The notes below the pieces were generated by a model, which was not told the DNA's origin, did not search any database, and saw nothing but the letters and a program-made list of their open reading frames with translations. Both the position numbers and the translations under genes were made by a program. From Stenotrophomonas sp. SAM-B (GTDB lineage: Bacteria > Pseudomonadota > Gammaproteobacteria > Xanthomonadales > Xanthomonadaceae): DNA of 64,000 nucleotides. Where the stretch lies: positions 248,001 through 312,000 of the forward strand of contig NZ_JABBXB010000003.1 of the NCBI RefSeq assembly GCF_013387485.1. The letters run 5' to 3'. Shown in pieces: positions 50,073 to 58,168 of the stretch; within the stretch, counting starts at the first letter, position 1, and the number at the start of each line of letters is the position of its first letter.

Positions 50073-50564
50073 TCAGCGCAGGACGCCGGGCAGGCCGGGG
50101 GCCTGGTTGAGCGTGCTGCGGCTGTCAATCTCGAAAGTGCGTTGCTTCTTTTCCTGCGGGGTGGCGCTCACCGAACCCTTCAGCGAATACCCCAGGGTGC
50201 GGTTCCCGGCCAATGCATCGGCCATGACCAGGCGTGCGCCCGAGCTTGGCTTGAGCTCCACGTTGACCACATCGGCCGACACGCCGCCGATCGACAGCGC
50301 GGGCTGCAGCTGCAGCTGGCCGGCGTCCTGGTCGCTGACCGTGAGCTGGAGCGAGACGGCGTCGAAGGTCATCGGCATCGAGCTGAAGTTCTGCAGGCGC
50401 AGCGCGACTGTCCAGCTGCCATCGGCACGCACCGTCAACTCCTGCACGCTGGCGGCCGGCTCGGAAACGCGTTTGACCGTCTTGTTGCAGGCGGTCAGGG
50501 CCAGCGAGGCGATGACGATCAGGGCGAGGGCGAGGGCGAGGCGGGGACGGAAGCGGTGGGACAT
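50073..50564 (-). CDS. LEA-type-2/WHy domain lipoprotein
   Basis: A 163-aa lipoprotein from ATG 50564: signal peptide ending in lipobox LTAC (ASLALTACNKTVK), then beta strands of LEA14-like type (SVQELTVRADGSWTVALRLQ, FSSMPMTFDAVSLQLTVSD). Such bacterial WHy/LEA proteins are linked to desiccation or stress tolerance; here it would sit on the periplasmic face of a membrane. It precedes the acyl-CoA dehydrogenase in the same direction. Confidence 0.8.
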   Translation of the reverse strand: MSHRFRPRLALALALIVIASLALTACNKTVKRVSEPAASVQELTVRADGSWTVALRLQNFSSMPMTFDAVSLQLTVSDQDAGQLQLQPALSIGGVSADVVNVELKPSSGARLVMADALAGNRTLGYSLKGSVSATPQEKKQRTFEIDSRSTLNQAPGLPGVLR

Positions 50565-50729
50565 GGCGCAATCCTCAGGCGGGTGTTGCATGGGTATGAG
50601 CATACTACGGCGTATGGTGTTCGCGCTGCCTGCGGCAGCGTGACGCAAGGGTAGGGCACCGGAAGGAGGACGCCACGTGCTTTTAGTCTTGGGGGCGCGC
50701 CCAGCGGGCCGCCGGGCGGCGTGGGCGGG

Positions 50730-51269
50730 TCAGTCCAGCGGCGCCATCACCCGCAGCGGGGCGAGGTCATAGCCCATCGCCTCGGCGCGGGCCTTGAGCT
50801 GCCCGAACAGGGCGGTGTCCATGCTCGGCGAGCGCGACAGGATCCACAGGTACTTGCGGTCCGGCTCGCCGACCACCGCCCATTGGTACTCCGGGTCCAG
50901 TGCGATCACCCAGTAGTCGGCCCAGACCAGCGGTACCCAGGACAGCCAGTCCGGCACGAAGCGCACCTGCAATTGCCCAGGGTGGCCCTCGACCGGGCGC
51001 GCCACGCCATCGGCGGCCACGCGGTCGCCATCGGCCACGCGGCAGGCGTTGTGCACACTGATCCGTCCATCGGCACGCAGGCTGTAGGTGGCGGTGATGT
51101 CGCCGACGCACTTCTTCTGGAACGAGACCGGCAGGTGTGCGATTTCATGCCACTGGCCGGCATAGCGGTCCATGTCCAGCGCCTCCACCGAGGTCACCGG
51201 CGCGGCGGCCCAGGCCGACCCGGAGGCGGTGAGGGCGAGCAGGGCACTGATCAGATAGCGGCGGCGCAT
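50730..51269 (-). CDS. blc: lipocalin family protein, Blc-like
   Basis: A 179-aa exported protein (MRRRYLISALLALTASGSAWAA signal). The lipocalin signature DRYAGQWHEIAHLP lies about residue 33, with FQKKCVGDITATYSL next, and later DYWVIALDPEYQWAVVGEPDRKYLWILSR, as in bacterial lipocalin Blc. No lipobox Cys is seen at the cleavage site, so unlike E. coli Blc it seems to be soluble in the periplasm. It should bind lysophospholipids or fatty acids. The 278 bp upstream (51270-51547) shows no gene. Confidence 0.9.
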   Translation of the reverse strand: MRRRYLISALLALTASGSAWAAAPVTSVEALDMDRYAGQWHEIAHLPVSFQKKCVGDITATYSLRADGRISVHNACRVADGDRVAADGVARPVEGHPGQLQVRFVPDWLSWVPLVWADYWVIALDPEYQWAVVGEPDRKYLWILSRSPSMDTALFGQLKARAEAMGYDLAPLRVMAPLD

Positions 51270-51547
51270 TCTCGACACTCCACACAAGACGCAGCGAGCT
51301 TAGGCACAGGCAGGACGGAAATTGTGAATATTCCGTCATCCGGTGCGGGGAGGTCGCCGCGTTGTACACCTGCAGTGCGTTGCGGATCGCCGTTTCGATC
51401 ATTGCGTCATCGTCGCGTGCGCTGACGCGTTGAGCGGAGGTCGTGGCACGCAATCACGCAGCGGACAGGCGAGTGATGATCGGCGCACGAAGCTGTGCGC
51501 GCACTGCCTGGTTGAAGGACATGATGTGGCTGTGCCGAACGACAGAC

Positions 51548-51578
51548 AAAAAAAATGACCTGCATTTCTGCAGGTCAT
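51548..51578 (-). terminator. intrinsic terminator of tRNA-Phe
   Basis: Perfect 10-bp stem ATGACCTGCA / TGCAGGTCAT with loop GAAA (minus strand), followed by eight T. It lies 10 bases after the tRNA 3' end. Confidence 0.92.
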
Positions 51579-51587
51579 CTGAAAGTG

Positions 51588-51663
51588 TGGTGGCCGGGGA
51601 CGGAATCGAACCGCCGACACGGGGATTTTCAATCCCCTGCTCTACCAACTGAGCTACCCGGCC
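51588..51663 (-). tRNA. tRNA-Phe(GAA)
   Basis: 76 bases on the minus strand. Acceptor GGCCGGG pairs with CCCGGCC, D arm GCTC...GAGC, anticodon stem GGGGA-TTGAAAA-TCCCC with anticodon GAA, T arm GGCGGTTCGATTCCGTC region, encoded CCA. All arms pair. Confidence 0.97.
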
Positions 51664-51866
51664 ACTTCATCGCTGCGTTGCCGCTGGCGAGGACGCGAAT
51701 AATACGGAGGTATGCAGGGTTCGGCAAGCGTTTCGCGAAAAAAATTTCACATTTGTTTCCGAGCCCTTGTCCGCAGGCGTCCAAGTACTTGATCCAGCGG
51801 GTGAGGGCGCGTCACCCGAGCGCATGAACATCGGTTCAGGCGACCGCGCGGCGCGGCTGGCATCAA

Positions 51867-53048
51867 TCACGCCGCGGTCGATCCTGCATCGTCGGGCATG
51901 CACCACAGCAGCACGATGCCGATCGCCATCATGATCGCCGCCAGCACCAGGGCGCCTTGGTAGCTGCCGCTCTCGCGCGCCAGCGTGCCGGCGATCGCGG
52001 GGGCGATGATCTGGGCGACGCCATAACTCAGCGTCAGCATCGCCATCGCCTCGGCCGGGTTGTGCGGATAGTGGCGGCCGACCACGGTCAACGTCAGGCT
52101 GACGATGCCGGCGAAAGTCATGCCGAACAACACCGCGCTGGCCGCGCCCGCCGCTATCCCATCGTCGAGCAAGGGCAGCACGAACGAGACCGTCTGCAGT
52201 GCATACGCGAGCATCAACGCGCGGATCAGCCCCAACCGTGCCGCCAGCCGGTCCCAGGCAAACGTCGAGGGAATCGCGGTGATACCGACCAGTACCCACA
52301 CCCAGCTGCCGCGACCGGCGAAGGCAGGGGTCTGCACCAGGATGGCAACGATGAACGTCGCGCTGACCACGAAGCCGAACCCCGCGCAGAAATACGATGC
52401 GATCAACAGCCCGCGCCAACGCCTGCCAGGCGCGGGAGGAGCGGCCGCAGCGGTCGCGTTGGAGATGGGTACCGGCGCCGGCATCCAGGCCCAGGCCGGG
52501 ACCAGGAACACGATCGCCAATGCGCCCAGCGCCATCCACTGCCGGGAGGAGGCCAGCTGGTCGGCCATCGCCGCAGCCGCCAGCCCGGAGACCGCGATTC
52601 CCAGCCCAAGGCCGGCGAAGTGCAGGCCCAGCTGCGGGCGTCGCTGGTGGGCGAGCAGCCAGTTGAGCACCAGCCCCGAGGCGAGCAGCAGGCCGGCGGT
52701 GCTGGACAGGCCTGCCACGAACCGCAGCACGCCCCAGCTGCCCATCTGGCCGGTCGCGCCCATCAGGCCGGTGGAGACCACCGCAAGCACCAGGCCGATG
52801 CGGTAGAAGCGGAACTTCAGCTGCATGTCACCGACCCGGGCGACCAGCAGCGTGCCGGCCAGGTAGCCCAGATAGTTGAACGTCGCCAGCCAGCCGCCCC
52901 CGGATGCCGACAGTCCCGCGTCGGCGCGCATCGCGGGAAGCAGGGGCGTATAGGCGAAGCGCGCCAGGCCCACCGTAAGCACCAGGGCACAGACGCCGGC
53001 AGCGATGACCTGCCAGGCATGACGGGGCGGCGGGGCGACAGGGGACAT
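51867..53048 (-). CDS. MFS transporter, YbfB/YjiJ family
   Basis: A 393-aa integral membrane protein with about twelve helices: LVLTVGLARFAYTPLLPAM in helix 1, YLGYLAGTLLVARVGD in helix 2 with the loop, and the second half beginning after a Pro/Ala loop (ATAAAAPPAPGRRW). The N-terminal GxARFxYTPLLPxM is typical of the YbfB/YjiJ group of major-facilitator exporters. It is divergent from an AraC regulator 94 bp away, its probable regulator. The substrate is unknown. Confidence 0.92.
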   Translation of the reverse strand: MSPVAPPPRHAWQVIAAGVCALVLTVGLARFAYTPLLPAMRADAGLSASGGGWLATFNYLGYLAGTLLVARVGDMQLKFRFYRIGLVLAVVSTGLMGATGQMGSWGVLRFVAGLSSTAGLLLASGLVLNWLLAHQRRPQLGLHFAGLGLGIAVSGLAAAAMADQLASSRQWMALGALAIVFLVPAWAWMPAPVPISNATAAAAPPAPGRRWRGLLIASYFCAGFGFVVSATFIVAILVQTPAFAGRGSWVWVLVGITAIPSTFAWDRLAARLGLIRALMLAYALQTVSFVLPLLDDGIAAGAASAVLFGMTFAGIVSLTLTVVGRHYPHNPAEAMAMLTLSYGVAQIIAPAIAGTLARESGSYQGALVLAAIMMAIGIVLLWCMPDDAGSTAA

Positions 53049-53110
53049 GTGCGTCGGTGGCAGCGGGGAGGCCCCTATCGTGCGGGGAAGGCACTGACGG
53101 CGTCTTTCGA

Positions 53111-53116
53111 TAGAAT
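53111..53116 (+). promoter_or_regulatory. candidate -10 element (TAGAAT) for the AraC gene
   Basis: TAGAAT in the short divergent region between the MFS and AraC genes. No -35 at 17 bp spacing is evident, so activation may depend on a protein. The intergenic space is tiny, so both promoters and operators must overlap. Confidence 0.35.
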
Positions 53117-53142
53117 GACCGCTTATGTCGATGAGGCGTCAC

Positions 53143-53949
53143 ATGGCCGCGATCGAGCGAACTGCCCCGGGCTGGCGTGAAGTCCCCGTGCCGCCGCTGC
53201 GCCGGTTGCCATGGCCGGTGGTGGCACGCAGCCAGTGGCTGGACGCCGGCGAGCGGTTTCCGCCGCACGTCCACGCCTGGAACCAGCTGGTATACGCCAG
53301 CATGGGCGTGCTCCAGGCCAGTGCCGGACACGCCCGCCATGTGATCACGCCGCAGCAGGCGCTGTGGGTGCCGACCGGTACGCTGCATCACACCGGTGCA
53401 TTGAGTTCCTCGGCCTTCCGTAATCTGTATGTGGGTGACGATCCAGCGCTGGGGATGCCGACGCACTGCGTGGTGCTGGACGTGTCACCGCTGCTGCGCG
53501 AGTTGATCATCGAAATCGACCGCACCGTGCCCGATCACGACCGCACCTATTACGCCACCTTGTGCACGCTGATCACCGCACAGCTGCCGCGCCAGCCGCA
53601 GCACGCCCGGCATCTGCCGTGGCCGCAGGATGCCCGCCTGCAGCGCTGGTGCCAAGCGCTCTACGAGCAGCCTGCCGATACCCGCAGCGTGGAGGACTGG
53701 GCGCCGCTGCTGGGTGCATCACCACGCACCCTGGCACGCCACTTCGAACGCGAGACCGGCATGCGCCTGCGCGACTGGCGGTTGCGGCTGCGCCTGCTGC
53801 GCGCCATCGAGTGGCTGGCGCAGGGGCGTTCGCCGACGGTGATCGCGCACGCGCTGGGCTACGCCTCGGCGTCGGCGTTCAACTACATGTTCCGGATCGA
53901 GATGGGCATGAGCCCGCTGCAGTGGAAGCGGGCACGCACTACGGCGTAA
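53143..53949 (+). CDS. AraC-family transcriptional regulator
   Basis: A 268-aa regulator from ATG 53143 (GAGG six bases upstream; ATG 53125 would add six residues but has no ribosome site). N-terminal cupin (about residues 25-110: GERFPPHVHAWNQLVYASMG) and C-terminal AraC double HTH (about 170-265: EDWAPLLGASPRTLARHFER, TVIAHALGYASASAFNYMF). Similar in layout to NimR-like regulators that control a divergent exporter of the MFS type, exactly as found here. It probably represses or activates the MFS gene and itself in response to a small compound. Confidence 0.92.
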   Translation: MAAIERTAPGWREVPVPPLRRLPWPVVARSQWLDAGERFPPHVHAWNQLVYASMGVLQASAGHARHVITPQQALWVPTGTLHHTGALSSSAFRNLYVGDDPALGMPTHCVVLDVSPLLRELIIEIDRTVPDHDRTYYATLCTLITAQLPRQPQHARHLPWPQDARLQRWCQALYEQPADTRSVEDWAPLLGASPRTLARHFERETGMRLRDWRLRLRLLRAIEWLAQGRSPTVIAHALGYASASAFNYMFRIEMGMSPLQWKRARTTA

Positions 53950-54328
53950 CCGGGCACGCCAGGCTGACCAGGCGCTCGTTCTCGAAGCGTGCGTGGATCA
54001 TGCCGTTGTCGGCTTTGCCTTCGGGCCACTCTGCTTCGTCGCCCGCGCCGGGCAGGGGATCGCCCAAGTGGAAATACACGCGGCCACGGCTGTCGCCGAT
54101 CCGCACCTTGTCGCATGCCGCGGCCGGCGAGGCCATCTCGCCGCAGTCGCCCTGCAGCAGGCACAGGCGGGTATGGCACTTGCCCGCACCGGACGACCAA
54201 TGGCCCTGCGCGACCAGGCAACCGGGCTCGGTCGCCAGGATCGCCCAGCATGCCAGGCCGAACACGGTCGTGGCGGACATCAGCACCGGCAGCAGGTAGC
54301 GACGTCGGCGGGAAAAGGAAGCATTCAT
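53939..54328 (-). CDS. Cys-rich membrane-anchored or exported hypothetical protein
   Basis: A 129-aa protein from ATG 54328 (the frame extends 12 codons upstream). Basic N-terminus (MNASFSRRRR), one hydrophobic segment (YLLPVLMSATTVFGLACWAIL), then a domain with several cysteines (EPGCLV, GKCHTRLCLLQGDCGE, AACDKV, LACPV) suited to disulphides in the periplasm. Its 3' end overlaps the end of the AraC gene by 11 bases, convergently. No family is recognised. Confidence 0.65.
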   Translation of the reverse strand: MNASFSRRRRYLLPVLMSATTVFGLACWAILATEPGCLVAQGHWSSGAGKCHTRLCLLQGDCGEMASPAAACDKVRIGDSRGRVYFHLGDPLPGAGDEAEWPEGKADNGMIHARFENERLVSLACPVTP

Positions 54329-54550
54329 GACGCGATGATGCGCCCTGGCCGGCGGCGAGGGCAACGCATGCGCGGTGCAGCGTACGGATGGAATGCTGTG
54401 ACGCCATCCGGATCATCGGTCGCTGTCGCACAAGGCGATTCCACCGCCGCGTCGTCCTGCACCGATGGAACGCTGTTTTACCCCCCTCCTGGACGTGTCC
54501 GGAAGGCTTACTGTCGGGGTTCCTTTTCGTCTCCCCGGAGCCATCCGCCG

Positions 54551-55571
54551 ATGAACGCTTACCAACACCCGCATCGTGCTCGCCTCGCGCCCCAGTGGTG
54601 CCCCCGTCGCGGCCAACTTCCGCGTTGAACAGGTGCCGGTTCCCGCGCCCGGCGCGGGCGAGGTGCTGCTGCGCAACCGCTATCTGTCGCTGGATCCCTA
54701 CATGCGCGGTCGCATGGAGGAAGGACCGTCCTACGCGGCGCCGGTCGCGCTGGATGCGGTGATGGAGGGGCGCACCGTCTCTGAAGTGCTCGCCTCCAAC
54801 CACCCCGGTTTCTCCATCGGCGAGCACGTCCTGGCGCCCGGCAACTGGCAGACCCATGCGGTCATCCCCGGTGATCAGGTGAGCCGCACGCTGGAGGATG
54901 ACGGCCTGCCGATCAGTACGGCACTCGGGGTCTACGGCATGCCCGGGTTCACCGCCTATGTGGGACTGCAGGAAATCGGCAGGCCGCAGCCGGGCGAAAC
55001 CCTGGTGGTGGCCGCTGCCAGCGGACCGGTCGGCGCGACGGTGGGGCAGATCGCCAAGCTGCAGGGCGCGCGCACGGTCGGCATCGCAGGGGGCGAACAG
55101 AAGCGTGCGTATCTGGAAACACTGGGCTTCGATGTGGCGCTGGATCATCGCGCCGACGATTTCGCCACGCAGTTGCGTGGGGCGGTTCCCGACGGTATCG
55201 ACGTCTACTTCGAAAACGTCGGGGGCCATGTCTTCGATGCGGTCGCGCCATTGCTCAACGACTTCGCGCGCATTCCGGTCTGCGGCACGATCGCCACCTA
55301 CAACGCACGCGGCGTGGTGTTGCCGGGGCCGGACCGGCTGCCGGGTTTCATGAGCCAGGTACTGCGCCAGCGCCTGACCGTGCGCGGCTTCATCCAGTCC
55401 GATCTGCACGCCTTCTTCCCCGCGTTCCTGCGCGACATGGGGCAGTGGCTGAAGGACGGCCGCGTGCAGTATCGCGAGGACATCGTGCAGGGACTGGAGC
55501 GCGCGCCCGAGGCCTTCTTCGGCCTGCTCAAGGGCCACAACTTCGGCAAGCTGGTGGTCAAGCTGGATTGA
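54551..55571 (+). CDS. NADP-dependent oxidoreductase, MDR/prostaglandin-reductase (YfmJ/CurA-like) family; start disrupted or shifted
   Basis: The frame open to the stop begins at GTG 54576 (331 aa): VLASRPSGAPVAANFRVEQV, LSLDPYMRGRM, PGFTAYVGLQEIG, nucleotide-binding AAASGPVGATVGQIAK, YFENVGG, and GHNFGKLVVKLD at the end. This is the zinc-free medium-chain reductase family reducing enals or enones with NADPH. Members usually start MxxxNRxIVLASRP. Here ATG 54551 with CGGAG upstream reads into a different frame; dropping one base near 54560 would join it to TNTRIVLASRP. An in-frame TGA lies at 54552. So either a one-base insertion has shifted the start, or GTG 54576 is used and the first strand is lost. 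Confidence 0.85.
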
Positions 55572-55695
55572 GCGGCCCGGCGCGTGTGAGTGCGACGTGT
55601 GCAGGAGTGCGCCGATCATGATTCGTGCCTCACGATCGGCTGGTTAGTCTTCCCATGAAGGCGCCGCTCCGGCGCCCGTACGAGTGAGTAGAACC

Positions 55696-55866
55696 ATGGC
55701 AGACACCAAGCCCAGCGAACACGGCAAGCAGGAAGGCATCGAAGAGAGCCAGCAGGACCGCAAGCAGGATGAAACCGCCAAGCAGCGGCCGGGGCAGACC
55801 GATCAGGCGATCCACGATGCGGGCACGCGTCGGCCGGAGCGCAAGGACACTCCCGAGGGCGCGTAA
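55696..55866 (+). CDS. small hydrophilic stress-type protein
   Basis: A 56-aa protein rich in Glu, Gln, Lys, Asp (MADTKPSEHGKQEGIEESQQ, then RPGQTDQAIHDAGTRRPERK), without hydrophobic residues enough for a fold, so probably disordered. Such short hydrophilic proteins are common in xanthomonads. No family is recognised. Confidence 0.55.
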   Translation: MADTKPSEHGKQEGIEESQQDRKQDETAKQRPGQTDQAIHDAGTRRPERKDTPEGA

Positions 55867-55982
55867 GCGATTGCGCGAAGGCGGTGAATACCAGCACGTC
55901 CCGGGAAGATTCTTCACGGGGCGGGCTGTTGAATACGGGTGAGGCAAGGGGAATCGCGTTCAGCCCTGGCCGGGCGTGTGGA

Positions 55983-56507
55983 TCAGCCAGCCTGCCGCAT
56001 CCAGGCGAACATGTGCGGCACGTAATCTGCCTTTCCCAGAGGCACGCCGTTGTGGCGCAGGATGTTGTACGCGGTGATCAGGTGGAAATAAAACTGCGGC
56101 GTGGCCCAGTTGGCGGCGTATTCGCTGCCCTTCATATCAAACGCAAGGCCACCTGCCAGCTCGATGGCCACGTCAAGTGAAGCGCCGGCATCGATCTGCG
56201 CTGCGTCTGCCGCAGCCAGATGGTCCAACGTCTCGTCGATCAGCTCCCGCGTCTGGTCCATGTCGCCGGGCGTGCACAGCACCGGCAGCGGTTGCCCAGT
56301 GAGACGGCACACCGCCTCACGCGCTTGAGTGCAGGCAAACTGTATCTGTTTCGCCAGCGGATACATGTCCGCAGCCAACCGCGCTGAAAGCAAGTCTCGC
56401 GAGGAATAGCCGGTGGTCAGCGCATGTGCGTCGGCCTTGTCCAGTTGGCCTCTGAGCGCACGAAGCATCTGCGCGAAGCCGCAGATGTTCACTTGATGGA
56501 TGGACAT
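55983..56507 (-). CDS. DUF1993 domain-containing protein
   Basis: A 174-aa all-helical protein starting at ATG 56507 with AAGGAAG upstream. The layout (FAQMLRALRGQLDKADAHAL, SRDLLSARLAADMYPLAKQI, KGSEYAANWATPQFYFHLIT, AYNILRHNGVPLGKADY) matches DUF1993, a DinB-like four-helix-bundle family. Enzymatic role unknown; some DinB-like proteins are metal-dependent thiol transferases. Confidence 0.9.
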   Translation of the reverse strand: MSIHQVNICGFAQMLRALRGQLDKADAHALTTGYSSRDLLSARLAADMYPLAKQIQFACTQAREAVCRLTGQPLPVLCTPGDMDQTRELIDETLDHLAAADAAQIDAGASLDVAIELAGGLAFDMKGSEYAANWATPQFYFHLITAYNILRHNGVPLGKADYVPHMFAWMRQAG

Positions 56508-56828
56508 GGTGCTTCCTTGCGTGGTGAGCAGTCGAGGCGCGCCGCACGGCAGGCAGTTGCACTCTACGGCGGTCACCGCGAGGAGTCTTTCGGCCTCATC
56601 GGCTTGACCATCGACGCGCAGGAGATGGAACTGTCCGGTGTTGGGCATGGGCCTATGTGGTTCGCGGCGGGGCCGGGATGCCTCGGACGTGAATCATAAC
56701 CGTCCGCTTGTTGAGTTTCGGCTACCAGAAGCTGGTTCCGCATGCGAATTGGAAAGCAACGGCGGGTGCTTGGGGAGGGGTTCGATTTGCTAGGATTCAA
56801 GGTCCCGACACTGCTGGCGCAAGGAACA

Positions 56829-57260
56829 ATGCAGCTCGATATCACCATCACAGACTCGCCCAGTAGGGAGTCGCTCGATCTGATTACCAGCGGGTTGGAC
56901 GGTTTCAATCTGGATGCCGCCGGTTACGCCGACCGGCGCGAACTGGCAGTGCTGGTCACCGATCCGCAGACTGGCAAGGTACTAGGCGGTCTGACCGGCC
57001 GGACATCATTGGGGATGTTGTTCATTGACCTGTTCTACCTCCCGGCGGAACTGCGTGGGCAGGACCTCGGCTCGCGCATTCTTGCGGCCGCTGAGGACGA
57101 AGCCAGGCGGCGGGGGTGCCGTTCTGGTCTGTTGTATACGATCAGTTTCCAAGCGCCGGACTTCTATGTAAAGCAGGGCTGGCGCGTGTTCGGCGAGATA
57201 CCGTGCGAACCTGCTGGGACGCGTCGAGTGTTTTTCAGCAAGGACTTGTTGGCGTCCTGA
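56829..57260 (+). CDS. GNAT-family N-acetyltransferase
   Basis: A 143-aa protein from ATG 56829 (AAGGAAC just upstream; the frame extends to 56742 without a site). GNAT marks: LAVLVTDPQTGKVLGGLTGR strands, IDLFYLPAELRGQDLGSRIL containing the R-G-x-D-L-G acetyl-CoA loop, and APDFYVKQGWRVFGEIP. Related to acetyltransferases that act on small amines. Substrate unknown. Confidence 0.88.
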   Translation: MQLDITITDSPSRESLDLITSGLDGFNLDAAGYADRRELAVLVTDPQTGKVLGGLTGRTSLGMLFIDLFYLPAELRGQDLGSRILAAAEDEARRRGCRSGLLYTISFQAPDFYVKQGWRVFGEIPCEPAGTRRVFFSKDLLAS

Positions 57261-57415
57261 GGGTGGGACGGCTCCAGTGAGGTCGTGCAGTGGGGATTTG
57301 CCAGTCTCCGGAGCCAGTGATAGGGTCACCTCATGCAATTTGTACGCGCCCTCACGTTGATTATTACCACCCTCCATAAGGGTGGGTAGAGCGCGTCTCG
57401 TTTCCAGACAACGCA

Positions 57416-57443
57416 ACCCGCCGCGAGGCGGGTTTTGTTTTTC
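57416..57443 (+). terminator. intrinsic terminator
   Basis: Stem AACCCGCC / GGCGGGTT with loop GCGA followed by TTGTTTTT, in the 210-bp gap after the GNAT gene; the rest of that gap holds no gene. It lies only 28 bases before the next start, so it may also act as a leader element. Confidence 0.8.
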
Positions 57444-57470
57444 CGCTCGCGGCCATTTTTGGAGTCAAGA

Positions 57471-57866
57471 ATGTCCGACCATCCCCTGAAAACCCTCATC
57501 GAAGCCGCAGACCGATCCATATCGGCTGGAGATTTCGAGGGCCTCATGCGGTTCTACACAGATGACGCCACCCTGGTGGTGAAGCCTGGCATGTACGCCA
57601 GAGGCAAAGACCAGATCAAGAGAGCATTCGAGGCGATCTCTGCGCATTTCGACGGCCAATTGAAGGTTCGGCAAGGAAAGATGGAAGTGATTGAGGGCGG
57701 GGAAACGGCGCTGGTTGTCATGGAAACATGGCTGGATAGCGCTGATGAAGACGGCGCGGCGATTTCGACGGTTCGTCGGGCCACCTACGTGTTTCGTAGG
57801 GAGCCGGCGGGCAACTGGCTATGCGCTGTGGACAACTCATACGGCACTACTCTGCTCGACAGCTGA
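57471..57866 (+). CDS. SnoaL-like/DUF4440 nuclear-transport-factor-2 fold protein
   Basis: A 131-aa protein (GGAG upstream). The NTF2-like pattern: N-terminal helices (LKTLIEAADRSISAGDFEGL), MRFYTDDATLVVKPGMYARG, GKDQIKRAFEAI, then strands (VIEGGETALVVMETW) and RREPAGNWLCAVDNSY. This SgcJ/EcaC/YybH-type group includes small ligand-binding proteins and isomerases with unassigned roles. Cytoplasmic. Confidence 0.88.
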   Translation: MSDHPLKTLIEAADRSISAGDFEGLMRFYTDDATLVVKPGMYARGKDQIKRAFEAISAHFDGQLKVRQGKMEVIEGGETALVVMETWLDSADEDGAAISTVRRATYVFRREPAGNWLCAVDNSYGTTLLDS

Positions 57867-57925
57867 CCACGGGGGGAGGTGGCGCGCCGGATAGCGAGAT
57901 CGGAGAGTGGGGGCACCTCAACGAA

Positions 57926-57962
57926 AAAAGCCGAAACCCCTGTTTTTGCAGGTGTTCCGGCC
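57926..57962 (-). terminator. intrinsic terminator of tRNA-Ala
   Basis: Minus-strand stem GCCGGAACACCTG / CAGGGGTTTCGGC (two mismatches) followed by TTTTTT, about 28 bases after the tRNA. Confidence 0.8.
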
Positions 57963-57989
57963 TTTCGAGTGCCCTGTCGGGCTGAATAG

Positions 57990-58065
57990 TGGTGGAGCCA
58001 AGGAGGATCGAACTCCTGACCTCGTCGATGCGAACGACGCGCTCTCCCAGCTGAGCTATGGCCCC
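57990..58065 (-). tRNA. tRNA-Ala(CGC)
   Basis: 76 bases on the minus strand: acceptor GGGGCCA, D arm GCTC/GAGC, anticodon arm CGTCG-TTCGCAT-CGACG with anticodon CGC, T arm AGGAGTTCGATCCTCCT region, encoded CCA. Confidence 0.96.
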
Positions 58066-58168
58066 ACGGGTGGTGCAACTGCGTGGCGTACCCGACCTCG
58101 GCCGTACCTCGCGATGGGCCTAGTCTAGCGCCGACCGGCGTTGCCTGCCAAGTGGGGCCTGGTCCGGA

